Below are positions 52,992 through 62,240 of a stretch of 64,000 nt of DNA, in pieces. Where the stretch lies: assembly GCF_032154225.1 (NCBI RefSeq), contig NZ_JALDYF010000006.1:145948-209947 (forward strand). The letters are read 5' to 3'. The translations under genes and the position numbers were made by a program. Position 1 is the first letter of the stretch. Each line of letters opens with the position of its first letter. This stretch comes from Psychrobacillus sp032154225 (GTDB lineage: Bacteria > Bacillota > Bacilli > Bacillales_A > Planococcaceae). The notes beneath the pieces are model-generated. The model ran no database searches, had not been told where the DNA came from, and saw only the letters and a list, made by a program, of their open reading frames with translations.

Positions 52992-53022
52992 GTTTTTGTG
53001 AGAATCACAAAAACTTTGTTTT
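52992..53022 (+). terminator. Hairpin (possible attenuator) between rplGB and rpsL
   Basis: A perfect 10-bp stem with a three-base loop (52992-53001 with 53005-53014) is followed by a T-rich stretch. It may lower readthrough into rpsL. Confidence 0.65.
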
Positions 53023-53087
53023 TACCCAAAAAATGAACCACCTGGATGTGTGGTATTAAAAAGATCAAATGAAGGGAGGAATAATCG

Positions 53088-53507
53088 ATGCCTACAATTA
53101 ACCAATTGGTACGTAAGCCTCGTCAATCCAAAAGCACGAAATCAAAGTCTCCAGCACTAGGAAAAGGTTATAACAGCTTCAAAAAGGCTGGTACTAATCT
53201 TAACTCTCCACAAAAACGTGGGGTTTGTACTCGTGTTGGTACTATGACGCCGAAAAAACCTAACTCAGCACTTCGTAAATATGCGCGTGTACGTTTAACA
53301 AATACGTTAGAGGTTACTGCTTATATTCCAGGAGAAGGACACAACCTACAAGAACATAGTGTTGTACTTATCCGCGGAGGAAAAGTAAAAGATTTACCAG
53401 GGGTACGTTATCATATCGTACGTGGTGCTCTTGATACAGCTGGTGTTACTGGTCGTATGCAAAGTCGTTCTCTTTACGGTGCAAAACGCCCTAAAGAAAA
53501 GAAATAA
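53088..53507 (+). CDS. rpsL: Ribosomal protein S12
   Basis: The 139-residue protein has TPKKPNSALRK and RGGKVKDLPGVRYH with the usual lysines, so the classic streptomycin-resistance changes are absent. S12 sits in the decoding centre. AAGGGAGGA precedes the ATG. Together with rpsG, fusA and tuf it forms the str operon. Confidence 0.98.
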   Translation: MPTINQLVRKPRQSKSTKSKSPALGKGYNSFKKAGTNLNSPQKRGVCTRVGTMTPKKPNSALRKYARVRLTNTLEVTAYIPGEGHNLQEHSVVLIRGGKVKDLPGVRYHIVRGALDTAGVTGRMQSRSLYGAKRPKEKK

Positions 53508-53548
53508 TTTAATTAATAATTTGACATTCGTCGAAAGGAGGAAAACAC

Positions 53549-54019
53549 ATGCCTCGTAAAGGTCCTGTTTCCAAACGTGACGTGTTACCAGATCCAATTT
53601 ATAATTCAAAACTAGTAACTCGTTTAATCAATAAAATGATGGTTGACGGTAAAAGAGGTACTTCTCAAAAAATTCTATACGGAGCGTTCGAACTTGTTAA
53701 AGAACGTTCAGGTAAAGATGCATTAGAAGTATTTGAAGCTGCTCTAAATAATGTAATGCCAGTTCTAGAAGTACGTGCTCGTCGTGTTGGTGGTGCAAAC
53801 TATCAAGTACCGGTTGAAGTACGTCCTGACCGTCGTTCAACACTAGGTCTTCGTTACTTAGTAAACTATTCACGTCTTCGTGGAGAAAAAACGATGGAAG
53901 AACGTTTAGCTAACGAAATTCTTGATGCATCTAACAACACTGGTGCTTCAGTTAAAAAACGTGAAGATATGCATAAAATGGCAGAAGCTAATAAAGCATT
54001 CGCTCACTATCGTTGGTAA
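53549..54019 (+). CDS. rpsG: Ribosomal protein S7
   Basis: The 156-residue protein starts MPRKGPVSKRDVLPDPIYNS as in Bacillus. S7 starts assembly of the 30S head and lies near the E-site. In E. coli it represses the str operon. AAAGGAGGA precedes the ATG. Confidence 0.98.
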   Translation: MPRKGPVSKRDVLPDPIYNSKLVTRLINKMMVDGKRGTSQKILYGAFELVKERSGKDALEVFEAALNNVMPVLEVRARRVGGANYQVPVEVRPDRRSTLGLRYLVNYSRLRGEKTMEERLANEILDASNNTGASVKKREDMHKMAEANKAFAHYRW

Positions 54020-54081
54020 GCTATTCTTTAAAATCAATCTAAAATCATACTCTAATCCGAATATGGAAGGAGAAATACAAT

Positions 54082-56160
54082 ATGGCTAGAGAGTTCTCCT
54101 TAGACAAAACACGTAATATCGGTATCATGGCTCACATCGATGCTGGTAAAACGACTACTACGGAGCGTATTCTTTATTACACTGGTAAAATCCACAAAAT
54201 CGGGGAAACTCATGAAGGTGCATCACAGATGGACTGGATGGAGCAAGAACAAGAACGTGGGATCACTATTACTTCAGCTGCAACAACAGCTGCATGGGAT
54301 AATCACCGTGTAAATATCATCGATACACCTGGACACGTAGACTTCACTGTTGAAGTTGAACGTTCACTACGTGTACTTGATGGTGCGGTTACAGTACTAG
54401 ATGCTCAATCTGGTGTTGAACCACAAACTGAAACAGTATGGCGTCAAGCTACAACTTATGGCGTACCACGTATTGTTTTCATTAACAAAATGGATAAAAC
54501 GGGTGCAGATTTCTTATATTCTGTAGGAACTCTACACGATCGCTTACAAGCTAACGCTCATCCAATTCAATTACCAATCGGTGCAGAAGATGAATTCTCT
54601 GGAATTATCGACTTAGTAACGATGAAAGCAACTGTGTACGGTAATGACTTAGGAACAGACATTCAAGAAGTGGAAATTCCTGAAGAATACATGGCACAAG
54701 CTGAAGAATATCGTGAAAAGCTAGTTGAAGCTGTAGCTGAACTTGATGAAGATTTAATGGAAAAATATCTTGGTGGAGAAGAAATTACGAACGAAGAATT
54801 AGTTAACGGTATCCGTAAAGGTACTTTAAACGTAGAATTCTATCCAGTAGTATGTGGTACTGCATTTAAAAACAAAGGTGTTCAAAAAGTTCTTGACGCA
54901 GTTGTTGCATACCTACCATCACCACTTGATATTCCTGCAATGAAAGGAATCGATCCTAATTCTGATGATGAAATTGAACGTCATTCTGACGATTCAGAAC
55001 CATTCTCTGCATTAGCATTTAAAGTTATGACTGACCCTTACGTTGGTAAATTAACATTCTTCCGTGTATATTCTGGTACATTACAAGCTGGTTCGTACGT
55101 TCAAAACTCAACTAAAGGTAAGCGTGAGCGCGTAGGACGTATCCTACAAATGCATGCTAACTCTCGTGAAGAAATCTCACAAGTTTACGCTGGAGATATT
55201 GCTGCAGCTGTAGGCTTGAAAGATACAACAACTGGAGATACTTTGTGTGATGAAAAAGCTCTAGTAATTCTAGAGTCTATGGAATTCCCAGAACCAGTTA
55301 TTTCTTTATCAGTTGAACCAAAATCTAAAGCTGACCAAGATAAAATGGGTGCTGCTCTTGTAAAATTAGCAGAAGAAGATCCAACATTCCGCGTTCATAC
55401 AGACCAAGAAACTGGTCAAGTTATTATCGCAGGTATGGGTGAACTTCACCTTGATATCTTAGTTGACCGTATGCGTCGTGAATTTAAAGTAGAAGCTAAC
55501 GTAGGTGCTCCTCAAGTATCTTATCGTGAAACTTTCCGCTCTTCAGCAAAAGTTGAAGGTAAATTCGTACGTCAATCTGGTGGACGTGGTCAATTCGGAC
55601 ACGTTTGGATTGAATTCTCTCCAAACGAAGAAGGAAAAGGCTTTGAATTTGAAAACGCAGTAGTCGGTGGGGTAGTTCCACGCGAATACATTCCAGCTGT
55701 TGAAGCGGGTCTTCGTGACTCTCTAAACAATGGTGTACTTGCTGGTTATCCATTAATCGATATTAAAGCTAAATTATTCGACGGATCATATCATGATGTT
55801 GACTCGAATGAGATGGCATTTAAAATCGCTGCATCTATGGCATTGAAAAATGCTGTATCTAAAGTAAATCCGGTAATCCTTGAACCACTTATGAAAGTGG
55901 AAGTTGTTATTCCTGAAGAATATTTAGGAGACATCATGGGAGATATCACATCTCGTCGTGGACGCGTTGAAGGTATGGATGCACGTGGTAATGCACAAGT
56001 AGTTCGTGCAATGGTTCCACTTGCTGAAATGTTCGGATATGCAACGTCTTTACGTTCTAACACACAAGGACGTGGAGTATTCTCAATGACGTTTGACCAC
56101 TACGAAGATGTTCCAAAATCAATTTCTGAAGAAATTATCAAAAAAAATAAAGGTGAGTAA
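54082..56160 (+). CDS. fusA: Elongation factor G
   Basis: The 692-residue protein has the GTPase motifs AHIDAGKTTTTERIL, DTPGHVDF and NKMDKTGADF and the usual five-domain length. It moves tRNA and mRNA through the ribosome after peptide bond formation. No change at the well-known fusidic acid sites was obvious. Confidence 0.98.
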   Translation: MAREFSLDKTRNIGIMAHIDAGKTTTTERILYYTGKIHKIGETHEGASQMDWMEQEQERGITITSAATTAAWDNHRVNIIDTPGHVDFTVEVERSLRVLDGAVTVLDAQSGVEPQTETVWRQATTYGVPRIVFINKMDKTGADFLYSVGTLHDRLQANAHPIQLPIGAEDEFSGIIDLVTMKATVYGNDLGTDIQEVEIPEEYMAQAEEYREKLVEAVAELDEDLMEKYLGGEEITNEELVNGIRKGTLNVEFYPVVCGTAFKNKGVQKVLDAVVAYLPSPLDIPAMKGIDPNSDDEIERHSDDSEPFSALAFKVMTDPYVGKLTFFRVYSGTLQAGSYVQNSTKGKRERVGRILQMHANSREEISQVYAGDIAAAVGLKDTTTGDTLCDEKALVILESMEFPEPVISLSVEPKSKADQDKMGAALVKLAEEDPTFRVHTDQETGQVIIAGMGELHLDILVDRMRREFKVEANVGAPQVSYRETFRSSAKVEGKFVRQSGGRGQFGHVWIEFSPNEEGKGFEFENAVVGGVVPREYIPAVEAGLRDSLNNGVLAGYPLIDIKAKLFDGSYHDVDSNEMAFKIAASMALKNAVSKVNPVILEPLMKVEVVIPEEYLGDIMGDITSRRGRVEGMDARGNAQVVRAMVPLAEMFGYATSLRSNTQGRGVFSMTFDHYEDVPKSISEEIIKKNKGE

Positions 56161-56202
56161 TTGAAATTTCACCTTATTTCAAGTATAACTAACTTATAGT
56201 GC

Positions 56203-56239
56203 ATAAGAGATAAGGGGACGTACGCCCCTTATTCTCTTA
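56203..56239 (+). other. Stable hairpin in the fusA-tuf gap
   Basis: A 15-bp stem with one bulged base (56203-56217 with about 56224-56239) and a GC-rich upper part encloses a six-base loop. The following bases are A-rich, not T-rich, so this is not a standard terminator. It may protect the tuf mRNA 5' end or mark a processing site. Confidence 0.6.
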
Positions 56240-56278
56240 TCATAAAAAAACATACAATTACTGAGGAGGCAATCTCTA

Positions 56279-57466
56279 ATGGCTAAAGCTAAATTTGACC
56301 GTTCAAAAACACATGCTAATATTGGTACAATCGGACACGTTGACCATGGTAAAACAACTCTAACTGCTGCAATCGCAACAGTTCTTGCAAAAAAAATGGG
56401 TGGAGAAGCAAAATCTTACGCTCAAATCGATAACGCTCCTGAAGAAAAAGAGCGCGGTATCACAATCAATACTTCACACGTTGAGTATGAAACTGAAACT
56501 CGTCACTACGCACACGTAGACTGCCCAGGACATGCTGACTATGTTAAAAACATGATCACAGGTGCAGCTCAAATGGACGGCGGAATCCTAGTAGTATCTG
56601 CTGCTGATGGTCCAATGCCACAAACTCGTGAGCACATTCTTCTTTCTCGTCAAGTAGGTGTTCCATACCTTGTTGTATTCATGAACAAATGTGACATGGT
56701 AGATGACGAAGAACTTCTTGAATTAGTTGAAATGGAAATTCGTGACCTTCTTTCTGAATACGAATTCCCAGGCGACGACATTCCAGTAATCAAAGGTTCT
56801 GCTCTTAAAGCTCTTGAAGGACAACCAGAGTGGGAAGAAAAAGTTCTTGAATTAATGGACGCTGTTGATAGCTATATCCCAACTCCAGAACGTCAAACTG
56901 ACAAACCATTCATGATGCCAATCGAGGATGTATTCTCAATCACTGGTCGTGGTACTGTAGCTACAGGTCGTGTTGAGCGTGGAGTAGTTAAAGTTGGAGA
57001 CGTTGTAGACATCATCGGTATCGTTGAAGAAGCAAAATCAACAACTGTAACAGGTGTTGAAATGTTCCGTAAACTTCTTGACTATGCAGAAGCTGGAGAT
57101 AACATTGGTGCACTTCTTCGTGGGGTTGCTCGTGAAGAAATCCAACGTGGTCAAGTTTTAGCTAAACCAGGTACAATTACACCACACACAGACTTCAAAG
57201 CTGAAGTTTATGTTCTTTCTAAAGAAGAGGGTGGACGTCATACTCCATTCTTCACAAACTACCGTCCACAGTTCTACTTCCGTACAACTGACGTAACTGG
57301 AGTTTGTAACTTACCTGAAGGCGTAGAAATGGTTATGCCTGGAGATAACATCGAAATGATCGTTTCTCTAATCTCACCAATCGCTCTTGAAGAAGGTACT
57401 AAGTTCTCTATCCGTGAGGGTGGACGTACTGTAGGTGCTGGAGTAGTAGCAACTATTACTAAATAA
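56279..57466 (+). CDS. tuf: Elongation factor Tu
   Basis: The 395-residue protein has GHVDHGKTTL, DCPGHADY and NKCDMV and the three-domain EF-Tu length. It brings aminoacyl-tRNA to the A-site. GGAGG is suitably spaced from the ATG. A strong terminator follows. Confidence 0.98.
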   Translation: MAKAKFDRSKTHANIGTIGHVDHGKTTLTAAIATVLAKKMGGEAKSYAQIDNAPEEKERGITINTSHVEYETETRHYAHVDCPGHADYVKNMITGAAQMDGGILVVSAADGPMPQTREHILLSRQVGVPYLVVFMNKCDMVDDEELLELVEMEIRDLLSEYEFPGDDIPVIKGSALKALEGQPEWEEKVLELMDAVDSYIPTPERQTDKPFMMPIEDVFSITGRGTVATGRVERGVVKVGDVVDIIGIVEEAKSTTVTGVEMFRKLLDYAEAGDNIGALLRGVAREEIQRGQVLAKPGTITPHTDFKAEVYVLSKEEGGRHTPFFTNYRPQFYFRTTDVTGVCNLPEGVEMVMPGDNIEMIVSLISPIALEEGTKFSIREGGRTVGAGVVATITK

Positions 57467-57487
57467 TTTTATACAATAGATTTGAAG

Positions 57488-57517
57488 CCCATCTTGTGAC
57501 GACGAGATGGGTTTTTT
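57488..57517 (+). terminator. Terminator after tuf
   Basis: A 7-bp stem (57488-57494 with 57505-57511) and six T end the str operon. Confidence 0.88.
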
Positions 57518-57559
57518 GTATGGGGAAATAGTGTAAACTAGTTGTAAGAGGTGAAACCG

Positions 57560-58249
57560 ATGAACGCAAAGATATTGTTAATAGAAGATGACCAATCTAT
57601 TTTTGAAATGATAAAAGAGCGATTCGTCCAGTGGTCATTTGACGTAATTGGACCAGACAACTTCCAAAATGTACTACATACATTTACGGAAAATAAACCA
57701 CAGTTAGTAATTATTGATATACAGCTACCTGCCTTTGATGGATTTCATTGGTGTAGAGAAATTAGACGTGTTTCCAAAGTGCCTATTATTTTTCTATCTT
57801 CCCGTGATCACCCGATGGATATGATAATGGCAATGCAAATGGGGGCAGATGATTTTGTGCAAAAACCTTTTCATATGGATGTATTAGTTGCAAAAGTTCA
57901 AGCAATACTCCGTAGAACTTACGACTATGGAGACGAGCAAATAGATATTACACATTGGAACAATTCGGTTATCGATTTTTCAAGAAGTGTTATTACAATG
58001 GAAGAACGCACTGTTGAACTTACTAAAAATGAACTTTTTATCTTAAGGGTATTACTCCAATCTGTAGACAAAATCGTATCAAGAGATGATATTATGCGAA
58101 AGTTATGGGACGATGAGAGGTTTGTGAATGACAATACACTTTCTGTAAACGTAAATAGACTTCGATTAAAACTTGAAGAAATTGGGTTAGAAGAGGTAAT
58201 TGTAACGAAAAAAGGATTAGGTTACATGGCGGTTAAAAAGGAGGAGTAA
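57560..58249 (+). CDS. BceR-like response regulator (OmpR family)
   Basis: The protein has 229 residues from ATG 57560, which is spaced correctly from AAGAGGTG. The receiver domain has the acidic pocket near residues 9-11 and phosphoacceptor Asp53 (VIIDIQLPAF); the C-terminal half is a winged helix. In BceRS-type systems the regulator turns on the neighbouring ABC transporter in response to cell-wall-active peptides. It is three bases before the kinase gene. Confidence 0.9.
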   Translation: MNAKILLIEDDQSIFEMIKERFVQWSFDVIGPDNFQNVLHTFTENKPQLVIIDIQLPAFDGFHWCREIRRVSKVPIIFLSSRDHPMDMIMAMQMGADDFVQKPFHMDVLVAKVQAILRRTYDYGDEQIDITHWNNSVIDFSRSVITMEERTVELTKNELFILRVLLQSVDKIVSRDDIMRKLWDDERFVNDNTLSVNVNRLRLKLEEIGLEEVIVTKKGLGYMAVKKEE

Positions 58250-58252
58250 ACG

Positions 58253-59278
58253 TTGTTACTACTATTTTTGAAGGAACGTAAAGCGTGGATCTTTTTCTTT
58301 ATACTGCTCCAGATTTGGATAAATATTAATCTAACTTTAGATATTGCATTGAGCCATGTTTCCGTACTATATATTAACGCTGTTAATGGTATACTATTTC
58401 TAGTTTTTTTGATATGGAGATTTTTTAAAGAAACTAGTTATATGAGAAAATTAAAGGTTTTACATGAGCAAGAAAAGGATATTTTCATTTTTGGGGAAAG
58501 CATACCAGAGGGAACTTCTCCTTTTGAGCAAAAAATAACATGTGCATTAGAAGTGGTGGTTATAAAAAGCAGAGAAGAGTTAAATCTTACAAAAGTTCAA
58601 TTTTCCGAGGAGTATGACGATACATTGGCGTGGATACATGAAATAAAGACACCATTAACAGCAATGAAATTAATGATAGACACTATAGAGAATCCTATTC
58701 TACGGAAGAAAGTAGAGTTGAATTGGCTTCGTGTTCATTTACTTTTAGATCAACAACTGCATCAGACTAGGTTGCCGACTATGGAAAAGGATAATCGAAT
58801 TGAACCTGTTATATTACAAAATGTTATACATAAAGAAATTCGCGAGCTTCAGGTATGGTGTATGGAGAAAAAAATAGGTTTTGATCTAGAGAATTTAGAA
58901 GAAGTAGTGCTGACAGACCAAAAGTGGTTATCTTTTATAGTTCGTCAATTGTTGTCTAATGCAGTAAAGTACAGTGAAGAAGATAATGAAATTCGAATTC
59001 ATGTTGCTCAAGATGAAATTGGTCACATCCTATTACATGTGAAGGATGAAGGAGTGGGCATTACAAAAGCGGATTTGCCACGCATATTTGATAAGTCATT
59101 TACAGGTTCGACCGGTCGCCTCGGGACAGCATCTACAGGAATGGGTTTATACTTGGCTAAAAATGCGGCTGAAAAATTAGGTATTTCTATTGACGTTCAA
59201 TCCGAAGTCAATGTAGGGACAGTATTTTCACTTAAGTTCCCACTTAAAAATGAGTTTGTTCAAATAACAAGTAGGTGA
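58253..59278 (+). CDS. BceS-like intramembrane-sensing histidine kinase
   Basis: The 341-residue protein starts at TTG 58253 behind AAGGAGGAG. It has two membrane helices (about 11-31 and 38-58) with almost no outside loop, as expected of kinases that sense through a partner transporter. His129 lies in WIHEIKTPLTAMK, and the ATPase domain has the N-box RQLLSNAVKYS and DEGVGI. It likely forms a complex with the permease encoded at 60136. Confidence 0.9.
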   Translation: MLLLFLKERKAWIFFFILLQIWININLTLDIALSHVSVLYINAVNGILFLVFLIWRFFKETSYMRKLKVLHEQEKDIFIFGESIPEGTSPFEQKITCALEVVVIKSREELNLTKVQFSEEYDDTLAWIHEIKTPLTAMKLMIDTIENPILRKKVELNWLRVHLLLDQQLHQTRLPTMEKDNRIEPVILQNVIHKEIRELQVWCMEKKIGFDLENLEEVVLTDQKWLSFIVRQLLSNAVKYSEEDNEIRIHVAQDEIGHILLHVKDEGVGITKADLPRIFDKSFTGSTGRLGTASTGMGLYLAKNAAEKLGISIDVQSEVNVGTVFSLKFPLKNEFVQITSR

Positions 59279-59384
59279 CAAAAATGTCATCTACTTTTTC
59301 TGATTGTCATGTAAAACAAACGATAATGATAACTAAACAATTTACAATAAAGGTATTAAGTTATTTGTTATGGGGGGATTAAAG

Positions 59385-60146
59385 ATGACGTTGTTAAGTG
59401 GACGTAAAATTAGGAAAGTATATGGGAAAAAGGCAAATACACAAGAAGTATTAAAAGGTATTGATTTAGAAGTAGAAGAGGGAGAGTTTGTTGGAATTAT
59501 GGGTCCTTCTGGATCGGGTAAAACTACTTTACTGAATGTACTTTGCTCGATTGATTATGCTACAGAAGGTGTTATTGAGATAAACGGAAGTAATTTAAGG
59601 AAGATGAAAGAAACGGAGCTTTCTAATTTCCGAAGAGAGAAGCTTGGTTTCATCTTTCAAGATTATAATCTACTTGATACGTTAACTGTGAAGGAAAATA
59701 TACTGTTACCTTTATCTATAGGGAAAACATCAAAAAAGCATGCGGAAGCACAGTTTAACGAAATTACTTCATTACTAGGTATAAAAGATTTGCAAAACAA
59801 ATATCCAAATGAAATTTCCGGGGGTCAAAAACAAAGAACTTCCGCAGCTAGAGCGTTAATAACTAACCCAACGATTGTTTTTGCTGATGAGCCGACTGGA
59901 GCACTTGATTCTAAGTCAGCAACAGCTCTTCTAAGTAACCTAGAAAAGATTAACCAGGAAAAGAAGGTAACAATTATGATGGTGACGCATGATCCTGTAG
60001 CTGCAAGTTTTTGTAGCCGCGTTCTATTTTTAAAAGACGGTCAATTATATACGGAGTTATACAAAGGTGAAAAGACTCGGAAAGTATTCTTCCATGAAAT
60101 AATGAATACACAAGGTGTGCTTGGTGGTGATGGTTATGACGCTTAG
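59385..60146 (+). CDS. BceA-like ABC transporter ATPase
   Basis: The protein has 253 residues from ATG 59385, spaced from GGGGGGA. It has Walker A GPSGSGKTT near 39-47, signature EISGGQKQR (first residue of LSGGQ replaced by I-S), Walker B IVFADEP, and the H-loop VTHDP. It powers the permease that removes peptides such as bacitracin from their lipid target. A 106-base gap with a weak -10 (TACAAT 59343) and no -35 suggests its own activated promoter. Confidence 0.92.
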   Translation: MTLLSGRKIRKVYGKKANTQEVLKGIDLEVEEGEFVGIMGPSGSGKTTLLNVLCSIDYATEGVIEINGSNLRKMKETELSNFRREKLGFIFQDYNLLDTLTVKENILLPLSIGKTSKKHAEAQFNEITSLLGIKDLQNKYPNEISGGQKQRTSAARALITNPTIVFADEPTGALDSKSATALLSNLEKINQEKKVTIMMVTHDPVAASFCSRVLFLKDGQLYTELYKGEKTRKVFFHEIMNTQGVLGGDGYDA

Positions 60147-62127
60147 TCAGTTGGTTTTACGAAGCATGAAAAAGAATATCAAACATTATTATTTATACTT
60201 CTTTGCTTTAATCTTTAGTGTGACATTGTATTTCTCTTTTATTACGCTGCAGTATAATCCGAGTGTGGAGAACATTTCCGGAAGTATTAAAATTGCTGCC
60301 TCCTTAAAAGTGGCGCAGTATTTATTGTTATTTATCGTTGTTTTCTTTGTTTTGTATGCAAACCATCTCTTTATGAGAAGGCGTAGTAAAGAAATTGGTC
60401 TATATCAATTGATTGGAATGTCTAAAAGGCTTGTTACTCGGTTGTTAGCATTAGAGAACGTAATATTATGGTTGGGTGCTATTATTATTGGGGTAGGAGT
60501 AGGATTTTTAACATCTCGCTTATTCACTATGATTCTTTTGCGTATTTTAGAAAAAGAAGCATTAGTTTCGATTTCATTCTCCATACAAGCACTTCAAATG
60601 ACTTTGCTCGTGTTTGCGATTCTATTAATTGTTGTACTGATTCAAACGTCTTTTATGATTCGTAGGACATCTTTACTTAGCTTATTTAATGCGAGTAAGG
60701 CTACAGATACGCGAGTGAAACGCTTTAGTGCATTTCAAATGTTTCTTGGTTTTATCGGTTTAGTATCTATTGTATATGGCTATAATTTATCTACGAAGCT
60801 GTTTGAAGGTAATAGCGCGAGTGTAAATATTTTATTTATTAGAATGATGCTTATTTTAGGGACAACTATCGGGGGGACGTTTTTTTTATTTCGTTTTTCT
60901 GTTTCGTTTTTGATGAACATCATTAGAAAACAAAAAAGAGGGCGTCTGTCTATTGTAGATGTCTTATCCTTAACACCAATTATGCATCGTATGAAAGGAA
61001 ATGCGAAGTCGCTCACGCTCATAACGGTTTTATCGGCCATTGCGTTAGCGATTTTGTCTCTATCGTACATTTCTTACTATTCAGCAGCGGCATCAGCGCA
61101 GAGGAGTGTTCCATACGATTTCATCTTATTTAATGATCAAGGCCAATCCTTTACGGAACGTTTAAGTGATGAAAAGATACAATATCAGCAAATTGACTTC
61201 TCGATACTTGCCGCACAGCATGATATGTCAGAGCTTCTTAAGAATGAATTACCTGAAGGTGTGATGATCGATCCTAAATCGACCGAAACGATCATAATGA
61301 AACATAGTGAAGTTCAAAAGATAATGACGGACTTCAAGTTGAAAGATGGAGAAGGTTACTTAGTAGGTTATTCTGGAATGCTAGTTGAAATTATGCCTTT
61401 TGAGGTCAATAAGCCTGTACATATAATGACAAGTGCGGGTGATATTACTGTTCAAATTAAAAAGTTAGAGGAGAAGTCTTTACTAAGTTATAAAGTTACA
61501 TTTAGTAGTCCAGCCCTTGTAGTAACAGATGAACTATTTAACTCACTAGCAAATGATCCAGCTATACAAAAGCAAACTGTTTGGACTAAACAAACAGGGA
61601 TTGACCTAGTAGATAGAACAAAAATTAAAGAGGTACAATCACTTTATGAAGAAACGACTAATGGTGGATCTTTTGAATTCGTAAATGCAGAAGGTGCAAA
61701 AGAAGTTGTGTCACTTGATTCGCAAGAGTCCTTTAGACAATCAAACCTAGAAGTATTTGGCCTTGTTATTTTTATCACTGGTTTTCTTGGGTTAGCATTT
61801 TTAATGACTACGGGAAGTATTTTATACTTTAAACAGATGACAGAAGCGGAAGAAGAGCGTGAATCTTACACTGTCCTTCGAAAAATAGGCTTCTCTAAAA
61901 AGGATTTGATGAAAGGAATATATGCAAAACAGTTCTTTAACTTTGGTGTCCCGTTAGTAATTGGCCTTGCACATAGTTACTTTGCTGTGAAGTCCGGTTG
62001 GATGTTCTTTGGTACGGAACTTGTTGCACCGTTAATTATTACAATGAGTATTTATGTCGTTCTATATTCCGCCTTTGCTTTTCTGTCTGTTGGATATTAT
62101 AGAAAAGTTGTAAATGAATCGTTATAA
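60136..62127 (+). CDS. BceB-like ABC transporter permease
   Basis: The protein has 663 residues. ATG 60136 is chosen because it follows GGTGGTGATGG and overlaps the end of the ATPase gene. About ten membrane helices are present, with a large extracytoplasmic domain (about residues 325-535) between helices 7 and 8, the hallmark of BceB permeases. That domain is the sensor for the peptide or its lipid complex. Which antibiotic it handles cannot be read from sequence. Confidence 0.9.
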   Translation: MTLSQLVLRSMKKNIKHYYLYFFALIFSVTLYFSFITLQYNPSVENISGSIKIAASLKVAQYLLLFIVVFFVLYANHLFMRRRSKEIGLYQLIGMSKRLVTRLLALENVILWLGAIIIGVGVGFLTSRLFTMILLRILEKEALVSISFSIQALQMTLLVFAILLIVVLIQTSFMIRRTSLLSLFNASKATDTRVKRFSAFQMFLGFIGLVSIVYGYNLSTKLFEGNSASVNILFIRMMLILGTTIGGTFFLFRFSVSFLMNIIRKQKRGRLSIVDVLSLTPIMHRMKGNAKSLTLITVLSAIALAILSLSYISYYSAAASAQRSVPYDFILFNDQGQSFTERLSDEKIQYQQIDFSILAAQHDMSELLKNELPEGVMIDPKSTETIIMKHSEVQKIMTDFKLKDGEGYLVGYSGMLVEIMPFEVNKPVHIMTSAGDITVQIKKLEEKSLLSYKVTFSSPALVVTDELFNSLANDPAIQKQTVWTKQTGIDLVDRTKIKEVQSLYEETTNGGSFEFVNAEGAKEVVSLDSQESFRQSNLEVFGLVIFITGFLGLAFLMTTGSILYFKQMTEAEEERESYTVLRKIGFSKKDLMKGIYAKQFFNFGVPLVIGLAHSYFAVKSGWMFFGTELVAPLIITMSIYVVLYSAFAFLSVGYYRKVVNESL

Positions 62128-62136
62128 ATTGTTAAA

Positions 62137-62165
62137 AACCCTTTGTTTTAATTGCAAAGGGTTTT
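62137..62165 (+). terminator. Terminator after the Bce-like permease
   Basis: A 9-bp stem (62137-62145 with 62155-62163) with a short T-run. Confidence 0.75.
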
Positions 62166-62169
62166 CTCA

Positions 62170-62198
62170 TTGACATTTATGCTAAATGATATTAAACT
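62170..62198 (+). promoter_or_regulatory. Promoter of the antiporter-family gene
   Basis: TTGACA (62170-62175) and TAAACT (62193-62198) are 17 bases apart, 43 bases before the start codon. Confidence 0.75.
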
Positions 62199-62240
62199 CT
62201 ATCCTGTTAGTAATCTAGTGTGTGAAAGTGAGCGTATTGT

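Noticed and set aside
59303..59313. TTGTCATGTAA as a BceR-type binding site before the ATPase gene
   Set aside because: Only one half fits the TGTAA part of the known inverted repeat; the other half does not match well enough to claim.
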